Shown here piece after piece: positions 45,836 to 57,119 of a DNA stretch of 64,000 bases (its first letter is position 1; each line of letters begins with the position of its first letter). A model generated the notes under the pieces. That model saw only the letters and a list, made by a program, of their open reading frames with translations, had not been told where the DNA came from and did not search any database. A program made the position numbers and the translations under genes. This stretch comes from Amylostereum areolatum (lineage: Eukaryota > Basidiomycota > Agaricomycetes > Russulales > Stereaceae), in contig SAXG01000046.1 of assembly GCA_012932865.1 (NCBI GenBank), positions 124,001 through 188,000 of the forward strand, written 5' to 3'.

Positions 45836-48800
45836 GAAGGCGGGCTGTCACGAAGATACGAGAGGAAGAAGATACGATAGCTGGGAATAGAGGTGGTGGG
45901 ATCGACCCGTCAGGATACTACTTATGATAAGTTATGACTGGGATTTACAGTATTTTTGAACCATCTCGATGTAATTTGTGTAGAGTTGGTGGCGGCGCAG
46001 GGCGTAATCTGGAACATGCTTTTTGATCCTGACGTGTTTCGGACCTTCGGTCGCGCGGTGGCGGGTGCACAACTTTGTCTTTGAATTGGTGGGAGGCGCA
46101 ATCGATTACGTACGCCGGAGCGGGTGAGTCAAGTTGAACTCTGCCGCAGTCCCACTGAGTCGGACATGTTCACCTTCGGACCGTGTCCGCTCTTTCAGTT
46201 TCTACCAGACTGTTCTCCTTCAAAGACCCCATACGCGCCCTTCCTAGAAGGTAAATACTGATCCCTGCGCGCCCCCAACACCGCGGACTTGGCGTTCCTC
46301 GCCCGCGCGAGCCTGAGGTGACCGTGCCTCTCGCACTCAGCCCTCAGGCAACCCTCTCAAAAATGCTAAAACGGCGGACCAGGGGCCTCTGCTCGCGTCG
46401 TTTTTTTCGCGGTCATTCGAGCGAATGCATTTAACTATCTCCAAATGATCTTCTATACAGCTCTCCACCGGATCGCGGTGCGAAACGACCGAACCTGTTT
46501 CCGCCGAGTACCAGCAGAACGAATCCTCATACCTCTTTCCAGCTCCCGCATGACGCTGCCTCGCCCCTCAGCCACAGAAATTTAGCTATCCCACGAGGAG
46601 ATGTCTCTCCACCTTACCGCCAATGGCCCACGGCTTAGGAATGCACATATCGTCATCGTCATCGACAGCGGCGCGACGGGGACCGCGTGCACCCGCCCAA
46701 CCCGCCAAACGGTCTCCTCGCCTGCTCCGGCCACCCCACCGCGTCTAACGACCGCCCCTCCAATCTCGGCAAACAGCACACCCTTTTCTCTCCGCCAGCG
46801 CTCGGGAGAACCGCCAGAAAACGGGGAGCACGTCTAGTTCGGGGAGAAGTCCACCGCCTGCGCGCGCATCGCCGAGCGCACACACGCACGCACGGGCTAG
46901 CCTGACGCGTCGCGCACGTCACCTTCGCCGTCGCTGTGGGCTGACGCAGATGTCGCAGCTTATCTGGCGAGCGTTGGAGGGAGGGGCCGTCTAGACCTCG
47001 CCCAGGTACGGGCACGGCAATGTACATGCGCGCGTGGACGGTCGCACCCTACATTGCGCGCACGGGGGAGGGACCCCACCGCATTCTCCGAGGGCTGATA
47101 TGGAGACAAGGACACAGAGAAGACGACATGCGGCGCGACGGCGATCAGCAGCACGGTGCCGGTTTGGACTGGTTTGGACGCGACGCTCCTCCGCTGGCAT
47201 CCCCCGGGCAGCCCTGCGATCGCGCGCCGACTTGGGGCTGGCCGTCCAAAGTAACCCGCGAAAAGACACCGTGTCGCGCTACCAGACCCGGCGGACCTCG
47301 AGCGCTGTTTGGCTCTGGTCTCGCGGCTTGCGCGGTCAGTTGACGGCGGACGAACGCGTCCAGTACGGCCGCGCGTGCGCTTATGGGTTTTCTTTTTTGG
47401 CCGCGGTGGGGGGCGGGCACGTTTATCGTGACTCCGCGCGAGGATCGTGTCAAGAAGGCTTTCTAGGCAGCGTGTTCGCTCGCGTCCTGGGATGTGGCGT
47501 TTTTTTAACTTCCATTTTTTAATCGTTCTCAAGTCGTGTTGTTCGGCGGCGCGCCGTCGCGGACATGCGCTCTTGCTTCAAGGTCAAGTGGTCGCAGATA
47601 TCCATCGCATGGGCATGGATCCTACACCATTCACCGTGCTCGAATTTGAGGGTCCGAGCTGAATGGCCGATGAACCTCCAGGTTCACTTCATGAACGAGC
47701 AGAACCCTCCCAACGTCCCCGCTGTCACCCGCGCAGCCTGACTCCTTCCCGATCTCACCCCTCGAGGTCGACCTCCCCGTACCGCATTTGACCCGGAAGC
47801 GACGCTGCCTCCCGCGCCGTCCCTCATTGCACCCAGCTCCCCGCTGTCCCGCCCTGACTCGCTTCGAAGCACACTGCTTCTCCTGCTTGCCTCCCCCCTG
47901 GGGCCCGGGTGTCTACTCAATGGCCAAATGGACGAGCCAAGTCGGACGGTGCGGCACGACGGGACGAGGATGCGGAGAGGGGGGGCGGTTCTGGTCACTT
48001 CTGGTTCTAGCTCTTCGTCCCTTCGCCCTTCGTTTCGTTTCTGATGGCCCAAACCTCTCCGCTGAGATGCCCCTCCGAAGCCATCCTCAGCCAGCACAGT
48101 CCAGCTTCCCGCGTTCGTTCTCGCGCTAGTCTGAGCCCGGCCGGGACGCGACGGTCCTCCAATGTTTCAACGGCAGAGGCGCCGTTCAGCCGTACGACGA
48201 TCTACCCTCTCCCTCCTTGACGTTGTCGTGACCGCTCTCGCTTTCATCTCGCGCGAAATTAACGAGGGACAGGGGGTGTGTAGCGTGAGACACCCCTCCT
48301 CCCCGGCCCTGCAACCCATCCAAAATACACACCAAATAAAAATATACGGCGACGGCGCGCACCTCCGCGTCCCGGACGACCCGACGTCGAGCACGACCGG
48401 CACTCGTACTCAGGCCTCTCAGATCTCAGACCCCAAGGATCCTGTAATTCATCCAAGGCCCCCCCCCCCTCGTCAACGTAATCGATCGTCCGCACGCGCA
48501 ACGCGCACCACGGACCGGTACGCGCGAACGACGCCCACAACGGAGCGCGGGCCCGCAAGAGACGAGCGACTCGGCGGGGAAGGACGTCGAGGAAGAGCTT
48601 GGAGCTTCCGAGTGTGAAGTGGTCCCACGCAAATGGGCACCCCCACTGGCCCCCTTTCATTTACGCTCGCCCACCCCCTCTCCATCCTCCTCTCCTCAGA
48701 CCCGGAGTCCACCTCCACCGCCCACCTTCCACTCACTGGCCCCTTCGCTTCCCCGGGCCCTTCCCCCTCCCCCTCCCCCTCCCTCCCAAATGAACCATCC

Positions 48801-49034
48801 CACCAGCAGCCAATTAAACAACACCCCCCACACGCCCCACGCGGCCCGATGCCCCGAAAATGCGGGGAGGAAGGGAGGGGGTGGGCACGCTTCCGCTGCC
48901 GCCAGTGGGGGTGCTAATATTACGCACAGGCTCCTTTCCTTGCCCCCTCGACTCGAATTCCGGCCCGGACCCCGCGAACCTTCGATCGAACGTCGCAGTT
49001 TCTTCCCCGTTTCCCATCTCGCTCGTGGGATCTT

Positions 49035-49053
49035 GGGGGGGGGGGGGGGGGGG
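49035..49053. repeat. Poly-G run of about 19 bases
   Basis: Uninterrupted G homopolymer in gene-free DNA; its length in the consensus may be unreliable. Confidence 0.85.
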
Positions 49054-49206
49054 CCTCATTTAAACAGATTTGAACCCCTTCAGCCAGTGGAGATGGCATC
49101 GACGTTCTGATCCACGCAGCGCACTCGCGGTCTGGCGCCGCGCCGATCCGTTCCGCGCGCGATCCTCAATTTAGCGTTCATGGTGCATGGCGGTTGATCG
49201 TTGTCG

Positions 49207-49231
49207 GGTGCGTGCGTGCGTGCGTGCGTGC
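49207..49231. repeat. GTGC tetranucleotide microsatellite
   Basis: About six copies of GTGC/CGTG in gene-free DNA. Confidence 0.9.
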
Positions 49232-49259
49232 AGCAGGCGACCTTCTTCAAGTCGGGGGC

Positions 49260-50250
49260 GGCGGGCCTTGGCCCTTACTTACTTTTTCTTATCCCACCTG
49301 CCTCTCTGCGCGACCGTGACGTGACGTAAAACGGCTCGCGGCCTGAGGGTCTGATCGTGATCTGCCGTCTGCTAAGCTCTACTTATACTACACACGGCGG
49401 GGCTAAGTAGGGTCCGTTGTCGAGTGACGGCGGTACCTCGCGAACGTTCAATTACGCCGACCACTTCTTCCTACTTAGTGTGCCAGGTATAAAGTAAGTA
49501 TCGCGAGGGGGCCGGCCGCCACCGCCACGAAGGCGCGCGCGGGATCGCGAGATGGGGATACTTATGTACATACTTACTAAGTAAAGTACGGGGAGCTGCC
49601 GACCAGGCTGGGTCGAGTCATGGGTGGAGTCCGTGTCCGGGGGCGCGGTGGCTCCCCATGCATACTCATATATACTAGTACATAGTACCACGCATTTGCG
49701 GTAACCTCGACCGTACGTATGGCAGCGAGCAGTCGCTCCGACTCCATGCCTATGTCCATGTCCATGTTCGAACGGCAAGTACATAAGTAAGTACGTCGCC
49801 GCAGGTAAGTACCGGGACGGGAGGTCCGATGGTAAGTACTGCAGCACTTACTCAGTCAACACGTTTCATCGCAACTCATCGAGACGGGCGGTCCGTCGCG
49901 GGGACTTGTTGAGTAACGTCGTCGGATCGGAGGGGGACGAGCTTTAACTCCTTCAACGGCGCCAGCACCCGGACATCCGACTCGAGACGAGGGGCCCGGG
50001 GTGGGCTGTCTGGGCCTTTGCAGACGGACGGACGTACGTACAAAGGAGCGAGATCGCGGGGCGGCGAGGACGTGTGTTAACGTATATAAAGCTAAGCACC
50101 GGCGAAGACGCTTGTACCTACTACCTAGCTCGCGATCGGGCCGTACCGTGGCCTGGCTGGCAGTAGTGACGGCACGTAACTGGCATATCGAGTTAAGTAC
50201 GAGCCAGGGCACTCACTAGCACTGGCAGTGCTCGGCGAGTACACGCTGCT
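49260..50250. repeat. Cluster of TAAGTA/TACTTA words
   Basis: Words built from AAGTA and its complement TACTT recur far above their frequency elsewhere in the window: for example CTTACTTACTT (about 49277), AAAGTAAGTA (about 49492), ATACTTACTAAGTAAAGTAC (about 49569), AAGTACATAAGTAAGTACG (about 49779) and GGTAAGTACTGCAGCACTTA (about 49830). They are dispersed, in both orientations, and not in tandem. No coding region overlaps. Confidence 0.55.
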
Positions 50251-51178
50251 CGTCCAGTAACGTGCGCACGACGTTCCGGATCGACGCGCGAAGTCGACGC
50301 GCGACTCTGGTCGACCATGCGAGTATGCATATACGTACGTTAGTACGGTGGAGGAGCAGTAACACTCTAGTGACAGAGCACATATTTCGTCAATCCCTCA
50401 CCAGACCTCCCACTTCCCGCCCCCCGATCGAGAGCCCGATACCTTGATATCAACGGGTGTATACACCGGCGCGGAGGAGGGGAGGGGGAGGGGGGGAGGT
50501 GAGACAAGGGATGGTACCTTCCGCCGGACATCCGAGACAAGGGTGCACAGGCATGGACGTGGACATGGGGTCGCCTTGGAATGCAAGGGCTGGAGCGCCG
50601 ACGGCGGGATCTTCCTCGGCGGACGGGGACGAGGACAAGTAGATGTGTCCGGCTGTCCGCTTTTCTGATACTTAGCAGCAATTAAGCATGTCGCTGTCCA
50701 GTGCGCTGTGCCCTCCTCCTCGCGCGTGTTTTTTTCTCGATGAAGGGAGGGGGGCATTTGAGCAGCGCAGGGGCGGAGACGGGGAAAAAGAAAGGCACTG
50801 TATGTAGCCATAGGCACCCCCCGTCTGGGAGATCTGGGGTGCCCGCCTCTCACCACGTCCAACAAAAAATCGTCCGTAGCCCCAGGCTGCCCGCGCCGAA
50901 TCGAACCTGGCGATCTCCAGCTATAGCCTATCGAACGTCCCCAGGTGACTGGGATCGGGTTGTGATTTTTTTAATAGCGTGGTACACATGTTACACGGGG
51001 CGGGGGTGCGTCACCGCACTCCTTTATTCTGCATTGGTTTTTTTTCTCTCTCTCTTTCTTGCGAGGCCCAGGCCCTGCAGCCCTGTCCCCCTCCGCGCCG
51101 CGCTGCCGTTTTGAGGAACGGGAGTGACGTAGGGGTGTGTGCTATGCGCCTTAGGGTCTCGGTGGGCACGAGCGACGG

Positions 51179-52629
51179 CTAGCGGCCCATCCATCCCTGA
51201 GGTTGGGGGAGACGCGTCAGTCCTGGGGGTCGGAGGGGGGTGGGGTGGGGTGGGGACAGGACTGGGCGGCGAGGGGGGGACAGGGAGGGGAAAGGGGACA
51301 GGAATGGGAAGGTGGGAATGGAAAGAAAACGCACCCCGTCGACGACGAGCAGCTCGCCGCAGACGTACTGGCTGGCCGCGCTGGCGAGGAAGACGATCGG
51401 TCCCGCGAAGTCGGCGGGCGCGCCCCATCGCCCGGCGGGGATGCGTTCAGAGATTTGGCGAAGACGGACGGGGTCCGCGAGGCAGCTTCTGGTTCCTGTG
51501 GGAAACCCGTGCGGCGGTCAGTCACGGGAGGGCAGGGGGCGACCGGCACCCCGGGGGGAGAGGAGAGAAGCGAAGCGAGGGAGAACGCGGCGATCACGCG
51601 CGAGGGAGGGGGACGAGCTTCTGACAGAAGACAGAACCCTCTGAGAGGCGATAAGATGAGGCTGGGCGGGCGAGCGGGCCGGGAGCGCCGCGCGGAAATT
51701 CGAGAAGGCGAGGGGAAAAGGCAAAGTGGGCGGCGTAGGAGGACGCCTTGCGCCGTGCGCGAGTCACGGCAACGCAGCGGGTGGAGGGCAGGGGGTGGAC
51801 GCACATATCGGTGGCGATGTAGCCGGGGCATATGGCGTTGACCTGGACGTTGTGGGCGCTCCACTCGTTGCTCAGGGCCTTTGTGAGCTGCCCGAGGGCG
51901 CCCTTGGCGGCGGCGTAGGCGGGGACGGTGAGGCCGCCTTGGAAGGTGAGGAGGGAGGCAAAGTTGATGATCTTGCCTTGTCGACGGGGGACCATGTGGC
52001 GGCCTGCGGCCTGGGAAAGGAGCCAGACGGACTTGAGGTTCACGCCGAGGACCTGCAGGAGTGCATATAAACGGGAGGAAGCGGGGGATGAATGGGCACG
52101 GGAGACGCGCGCGATAAAGAGGAAGGGCGAAGGGGGGGGGGGAGGGACGGATATAAGACGCTGGGGACGGAGGAGAAGACGGAACGCACGTCGTCCCAAT
52201 CTTGCTCGGAAAAGTCGACGGCCGGCGATCTCCGTTGTATGCCTGCACAGTTGACGAGGATGTGGATGGTGCCACCCATGAGGTCGAGGGCGCGGGGGAA
52301 GAGGTCGCGCACGGCGTCGAGGTCGGCGATGTCGCAGAGGACGTGGTGGACGGTGGCGCCGATGTCGCGGAGGGCGGTGACGGGGGCGAGGTCGAGGGGA
52401 GAGCCATCTGGAGGAGGACGGAGGACGAGGCAGAGGGCGGCGCCGGCTTCGGCGAGGGCTTTCGCGCAGGCAGCGCCAATGCCTGGACGGGAGAAGCGTG
52501 AGGGTGTCGTAATGAGAGGGAGAGGGAGAGGGAGGAGGAGTAGTTACCCCTGGATGCGCCAGTGATCAACACGTTCTTTCCGCGCAGATCGAAGAGGGCG
52601 GGGGAAGGCAGGACGGGCGGGGGATCCAT
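51179..52629 (-). CDS. Short-chain dehydrogenase, KduD-like (2-deoxy-gluconate/keto-deoxy-gluconate dehydrogenase family)
   Basis: The start at 52629 codes [20 protein letters not shown]. Blocks: [20 protein letters not shown] (NAD(P) fold across intron 1), [75 protein letters not shown] (catalytic Ser), [20 protein letters not shown] (Tyr-x3-Lys), [20 protein letters not shown] and [21 protein letters not shown] short last exon ending at 51179 restores [28 protein letters not shown] and IPAGRW are characteristic of KduD-type sugar-acid dehydrogenases. One extra base is present near 51481 (NQKL then [13 protein letters not shown]). The gene lies head-to-head with the ADH at 52985, 355 bases apart. 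Confidence 0.88.
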
Positions 52630-52984
52630 GATGGCGAGCTAGACATGGCGTGGACCGCGGACGCTGTTTATGAGGAGGAGGACGGAGGACGAGGACGAGG
52701 GCGAGGGCTGGCGGCGGGTCGGGTGCGCGCACCGGAGGCCGGAGAGAAGCCGAGTCACGGGAGCCAATCGGGGGAGGGCGACAGGGTCTAGACGGGAGCA
52801 GCCGACAGATCAGACCCATTCCGGAAGTGCGGACCGAAAAGAGGGCTCTATGGAACTGAACCGAGTCGGTCTCCTCCCCTTCGACGCCTCCTGCTCTTCC
52901 CTCTCAGTCTCACAAAGCTTATATATATTCCCCCTCTTGCGCTTTCCTCCATGTCCCACTTCCCCTTCTCCTCCTCCCACAACA
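52630..52984. promoter_or_regulatory. 355 bp bidirectional promoter between KduD-like SDR and ADH
   Basis: Separates two start codons pointing outward. TTATATATATT at 52919-52929 is the TATA region of the ADH gene. On the SDR side a weak TCATAAACA lies near 52670 on the minus strand. The close spacing suggests shared regulation. Confidence 0.55.
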
Positions 52985-54329
52985 ATGTCCTCCGCCTCCC
53001 TCCCCACACAACACGCTGCCGTCCTTCACGGCGCCAAAGACCTTCGCATCGAACAGCGCTCCCTCTGGCCCCCTCAGCCAGGTCACGCCCAAGTCGCCGT
53101 CATCTCCACAGGCCTTTGCGGTAGCGATCGTCAGTCCCCTTTCCCCACCATACCCTATCCTCCAGCCCCCTCACCTCTTCCCCACAGTCCACTACTATCT
53201 CCACGGTCGCAACGGCGACTTCGCCCTCCAAGCTCCCATGGTCCTCGGACACGAGGCCGCAGGCATCGTCACCGCCGTCGGCCCAGGCGTCCACCACCTC
53301 GTCCCCGGTCAGCGCGTCGCGATCGAGGCAGGCATCATGTGCAACGACTGCTCCTTCTGCTCAAAGGGCCGCTACAACCTCTGCAAGTCTCTCCGCTTCG
53401 CCTCCAGCGCTAAAACCTTCCCCCACCTCGACGGCACCCTCCAAGAACGCATGAACCACCCCGCACACGTCCTCCATCCGTATGTTTCTTCCTTCTCCCC
53501 CCTTCCCCTTCGCTCCTCGTCTTATCCCCCCCCCCCCCCCCCCCTTCCCCCGCAGACTACCCGACGACTGCTCCTACGAACAAGCCGCCCTCGCCGAACC
53601 CCTCTCCGTCCTTATCCACGCCTCCCGACGCGCCCAACTCTCCCCAGGCCACAAGGTCCTCGTCTACGGCGCAGGCGCCATCGGCCTCCTCGCCTGCGCC
53701 CTCGCAAAAGCCTCCGGCGCCGCCCGCGTCGTCGCCATCGACATCAACGACGCCCGCCTCGCCTTCGCCAAACAAAACGCCTTTGCCGACGCCGTCTTCT
53801 GCCTCCCCCCCGGCCCCCGCCCCAAATCCAGCGACGAGCAGCTCGCGCGCGCGAAAGACAGCGCGACGACCATCCTCGACGTCTTCGACGAACCCGACGG
53901 CTTCGACGTCGTGTTCGAGTGCACAGGCGCCGAGCCCTGCATCCAAATGGCCATCCACGTACGTCTCACCCCCTTTCCTTCGGCCTAACCCCCCGCGCGC
54001 GTCGCTCACGCTCATTTGCGCTCTCCAGACCGCCGTCACCGGCGGAAAAGTGATGCTCATCGGCATGGGCACCCGCAACACCACCCTCCCGCTCTCCTGC
54101 CGCCGCCGTGCGCGAGGTCGACGTGCTGGGCTCGTTCCGCTACGCGAACACCTACCCGGACGCCATCGCCCTCCTCACCTCCGGCCGGCTCCCACCCCTC
54201 GACAAGCTCATCACACACCGGTTCGCGCTCGAGGACGCCGCGCGCGCGTTCGAGCTCATGGCGCGCGGCGCGGACGCGCAGGGGAGGATGGTGCTCAAGG
54301 TCATGCTCGGGCCCGAGGCGTCGTCATGA
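52985..54329 (+). CDS. Zinc medium-chain dehydrogenase, sorbitol/xylitol-dehydrogenase-like
   Basis: The start MSSASLPTQHAAVLHGAKDL is at 52985. Exons give VAVISTGLCGSD (zinc Cys), VHYYLHGRNGDFALQAPMVL then GHEAAGIVTAVGPGV (zinc His-Glu), AGIMCNDCSFCSKGRYNLC (structural-zinc Cys cluster), AALAEPLSVLIHASRRAQLS (zinc Glu), VLVYGAGAIGLLACALAKAS (NAD fold), VVAIDINDARLAFAKQN (Asp favours NAD), FECTGAEPCIQMAIH and TAVTGGKVMLIGMG. The C-terminal part REVDVLGSFRYANTYPDAIA matches polyol dehydrogenases. One extra base near 54097 separates TTLPLS from AAVREVDV. It oxidises a polyol such as sorbitol, xylitol or L-arabinitol to a ketose; the exact substrate is not decided. The third intron carries a C run of about 19 bases (53526-53544). 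Confidence 0.9.
53526..53544 (+). repeat. Poly-C run in ADH intron
   Basis: About 19 consecutive C between the TATCC and TTCCCCCGCAG of an intron in the ADH gene, upstream of the LPDDCSYEQAALAEP exon. Confidence 0.85.
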
Positions 54330-55257
54330 GACGGATCCGGATCGCGCGAGCTTTTTTTCCCCCCTTTTTCGAGAGAGAGGATGAGAGAGAGGCCGGCGTG
54401 TCCCCCTCCTGCTCCTGCTCCTGCCGTCTGCGAGACGGGGACGGGGGGACGCAAAGCTCGCGCGCGACGTTCTCCCGGGTTTTTCGCTTCGTTCGGTTTA
54501 CCTCTCCCTCTCCCTTTTTGTCCGTCGTCGCAGCATTGTTTATTTTACGCTCTCTCTCCCCATCCCGCATCCCGAGCCCACCCCCGCGTCTGCCCCCGTG
54601 ATACCATGCACTTCTGTTGACCCTATCCCCCCCTCTCTTCTCGGTTCCCATGTCTTTTTCCCCCTCACCCACCGCACGCTACCCCTCTAGACTCGGACAC
54701 GCACTCTCCGCCCGCCCCCGATCTCATGTCCCCATGCTGTACCAATAGTAAACCCCCCACCGCTTTCCGCACTCGTATCCCCATCCCATCCCCATCCCAT
54801 CCCAGTCTCTCCGTCTCCGCCTCCGCCTCCGTTACCCGCGTCAGTCTCCCGATCCCGATCCCCATTGTATGAACACTCTACGTCATCCAACCGTCGAACC
54901 TTGCTTTTTTTGCCTTTGCCTTTCTGTCATTTGCCGTTCCTTTTTTTTCTTTCTTTCAAATCTCTGAAAGAACCCATTTCCTCGGAGTTTTTCGGGGGAG
55001 AAGCCCGCGTTCTCGCGAGTACAGTACTTGGAGCAAGCAACGTCGGACAGATCGGAGGGGAGGAGCCTAGGAGGACGGGGTCCCACCTTCCAGCTTCAGC
55101 TTTTCTGTTCGCGAGAGAAACCCCGTGGGGAACCCGAAGTTCGAACACGGCTTGCCGCCCCACCGGTCGGACGCTGCCGGGGTGCGACCATGTTCAACGT
55201 TCAAACCCTACCATTTCGGTGTTTCAATTTCGGTTCGGTAATGGTATGGTATGATGA

Positions 55258-55289
55258 TGGGGTGGGGTGGGGTGGGGTGGGGTGGGGAG
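55258..55289. repeat. GGGGT pentanucleotide repeat
   Basis: About six copies of GGGGT followed by a G run, in gene-free DNA. Confidence 0.85.
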
Positions 55290-57072
55290 GGGGGGGGGGA
55301 TGGGGAGCTATGGAGAAGCTATGGGGAGCTATGGGGACGCATGGAGAGCCGGGACCGGGACCGGTGCGGGGAGTGGCAAGTCTGGTCTGGTCAGATGGTT
55401 TTTGGGTTGAGCGTTGAACGGTGAACGGTGGAATCTAGATATGTACTTATGTATCGAAGGGGGAAGGACTCGGACGTCGGACGAAGGCGGCGGTCCAGAC
55501 TCGCGCGCGAGACGTCCGCCTCGTGGCTTCTGATCGCGTCCTGCGCCCTGCAGTCTGCAGAGGTGGGTTATCGCACTGTCGCAGCGCGGCGGACGCGGCG
55601 GCGAGAAGAGAAGTTCAAGTTCGATTGGCCGTGGGTGTCATTGTCACTGTCAATGCTTGCGTTGCGGGTGCCGCGATCCCACGCGAATACTTATGCGTTA
55701 GGGTGCGTGCGCTCTAATTCGCAGCGCTGTCCCTCAGCTGGGTTGGGTCGATGTTCTCGAGCTCTGAACAATCGAACGGGGACACGGCCGGTCCCGGGCC
55801 TGGCCTGCGCACACCGATGCCGTTCGTGTTGGGCGCTGCTGAGCGCCGATCAGTGAGTAGCGACGGTTTCTCTCCTTCGCAAGGCTGGGGATCGGAGGGA
55901 GTTGCCTAGCTCGCTCGGGGGTGTTTTTTTTTTAAAACTTTCCCCCCTTCTCTTCGCATGACGTACGGAGGGACCGGTCGAAGGATCGAGAGAAGGTGGG
56001 GACGAGGTGGGTGGATCGAATTCGAGAGGGACCGCGGTCCGCCACTATGCTATTGAGTGCTGAGTGCGCGTCGAACGTCCTGGACTCGCGCAGGGCCCCA
56101 GGGCGTGCGTGCGTGCGCTTCCGTCGTTGGGTCGGACAATCGCATCTGAATCGGCGGGAGGTGGACTGTGGCCGATGATCGATGACCGCACAGGGTCCCA
56201 GATCCCACCGCCCGCTTCGCCCTCAGATTTAGGCGTTGGTATGTCATGTCAATGTCATGTGCGACCGACGTCGACGCAGCGATGCGTACCAACTTACTCC
56301 CCCGGGATCGCCCCGCTCCCCCGCGCATGGAACGGCGCGTCCGGCCGGGCGGATGGGGCGATCAGCAGACGATCCGACGGAGTGAGGCATGTCGGTAAGT
56401 TAGGATGTAAGTAGGGATTTGAAGGGAAGTTATTTTAGGGGGGGAGGGGGCAGACGCACCTGGGCCCTCCCCGCGGGGACACTGGCATAATTAAAATTAC
56501 ATTGAACCCGGAGCAGATCGTTCCCCGCAGGCTGCTCCTCCCCCCAAAAAAAACATGTTCTCGATGCGCAGAGCGAGCGCATTCCGGTCCATCCGTCCGA
56601 CCTCGCGGGTGGGGGTTTCCATGGGAGTCTGGGATCAAGATACGTCAGCGAGTGCTGCTCGCCCGCTGGTCGTCATTCCAAGTTGGTGTTTACCAACCGT
56701 GTGTAAAGCTCGCGAGCCGCGAGGCCTCGAGCGGAACGACCAGCTGACCATGAATCGCCCGTCCGACCGAGGTGGAACCCCTGCAGAGCAACGCCGTCAT
56801 AACTTACACATCGTGTTCCGCTCGAACGCTTGAATCGCGTCGAAAAGCGTGGGGCGGTGCCCACCCACCAAGGAGCGTGGCCCCCGGGACGCCGTCCCGC
56901 GCAACGCCCGCAACGTTCCATCGCCCATGCGAGGAGGGCCAATCTGAATGGAAGGACGAGGATGATGACGACCAGGGTTGACTGTACGAACTGGTAATAA
57001 CTGCCGGGATCGGCGTCCTGCCAGCACCTGAGAAAGGACCCTGCCGATGGTAAGGATGGAGCCGATGGAGCC

Positions 57073-57119
57073 CTGGAGATGGAGATGGAGATGGAGATGG
57101 AGATGGAGATGGAGATGGG
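57073..57119. repeat. GGAGAT hexanucleotide repeat
   Basis: Seven to eight near-perfect copies of GGAGAT in gene-free DNA. Confidence 0.9.

Larger units (their letters stand above)
45836..51178. other. 5.3 kb gene-poor region
   Basis: No conserved protein or RNA gene was recognised on either strand. The DNA contains a GTGC microsatellite (49207-49231), a 19-base G run (49035-49053), a dense cluster of TAAGTA/TACTTA words (49260-50250), an isolated TATATAAAG (50083-50091) with no gene behind it, and a G-rich block with GGGGT units (50465-50500). Many short frames exist because of high GC, but all have biased, low-complexity translations. Confidence 0.5.

Noticed and set aside
50083..50091. 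TATATAAAG as a promoter in the gene-poor region
   Set aside because: No coding sequence or conserved RNA follows on either strand, so it is only noted as an isolated TATA-like word.
50895..50935. A tRNA-like T-loop (GGTTCGATTC) on the minus strand
   Set aside because: The flanking bases do not form a T stem and no matching acceptor or anticodon arm was found upstream.
51217..52629. A 470-residue continuous frame over the SDR gene
   Set aside because: It shares only the first exon with the SDR; splicing at the canonical GT/AG sites gives the full dehydrogenase instead.
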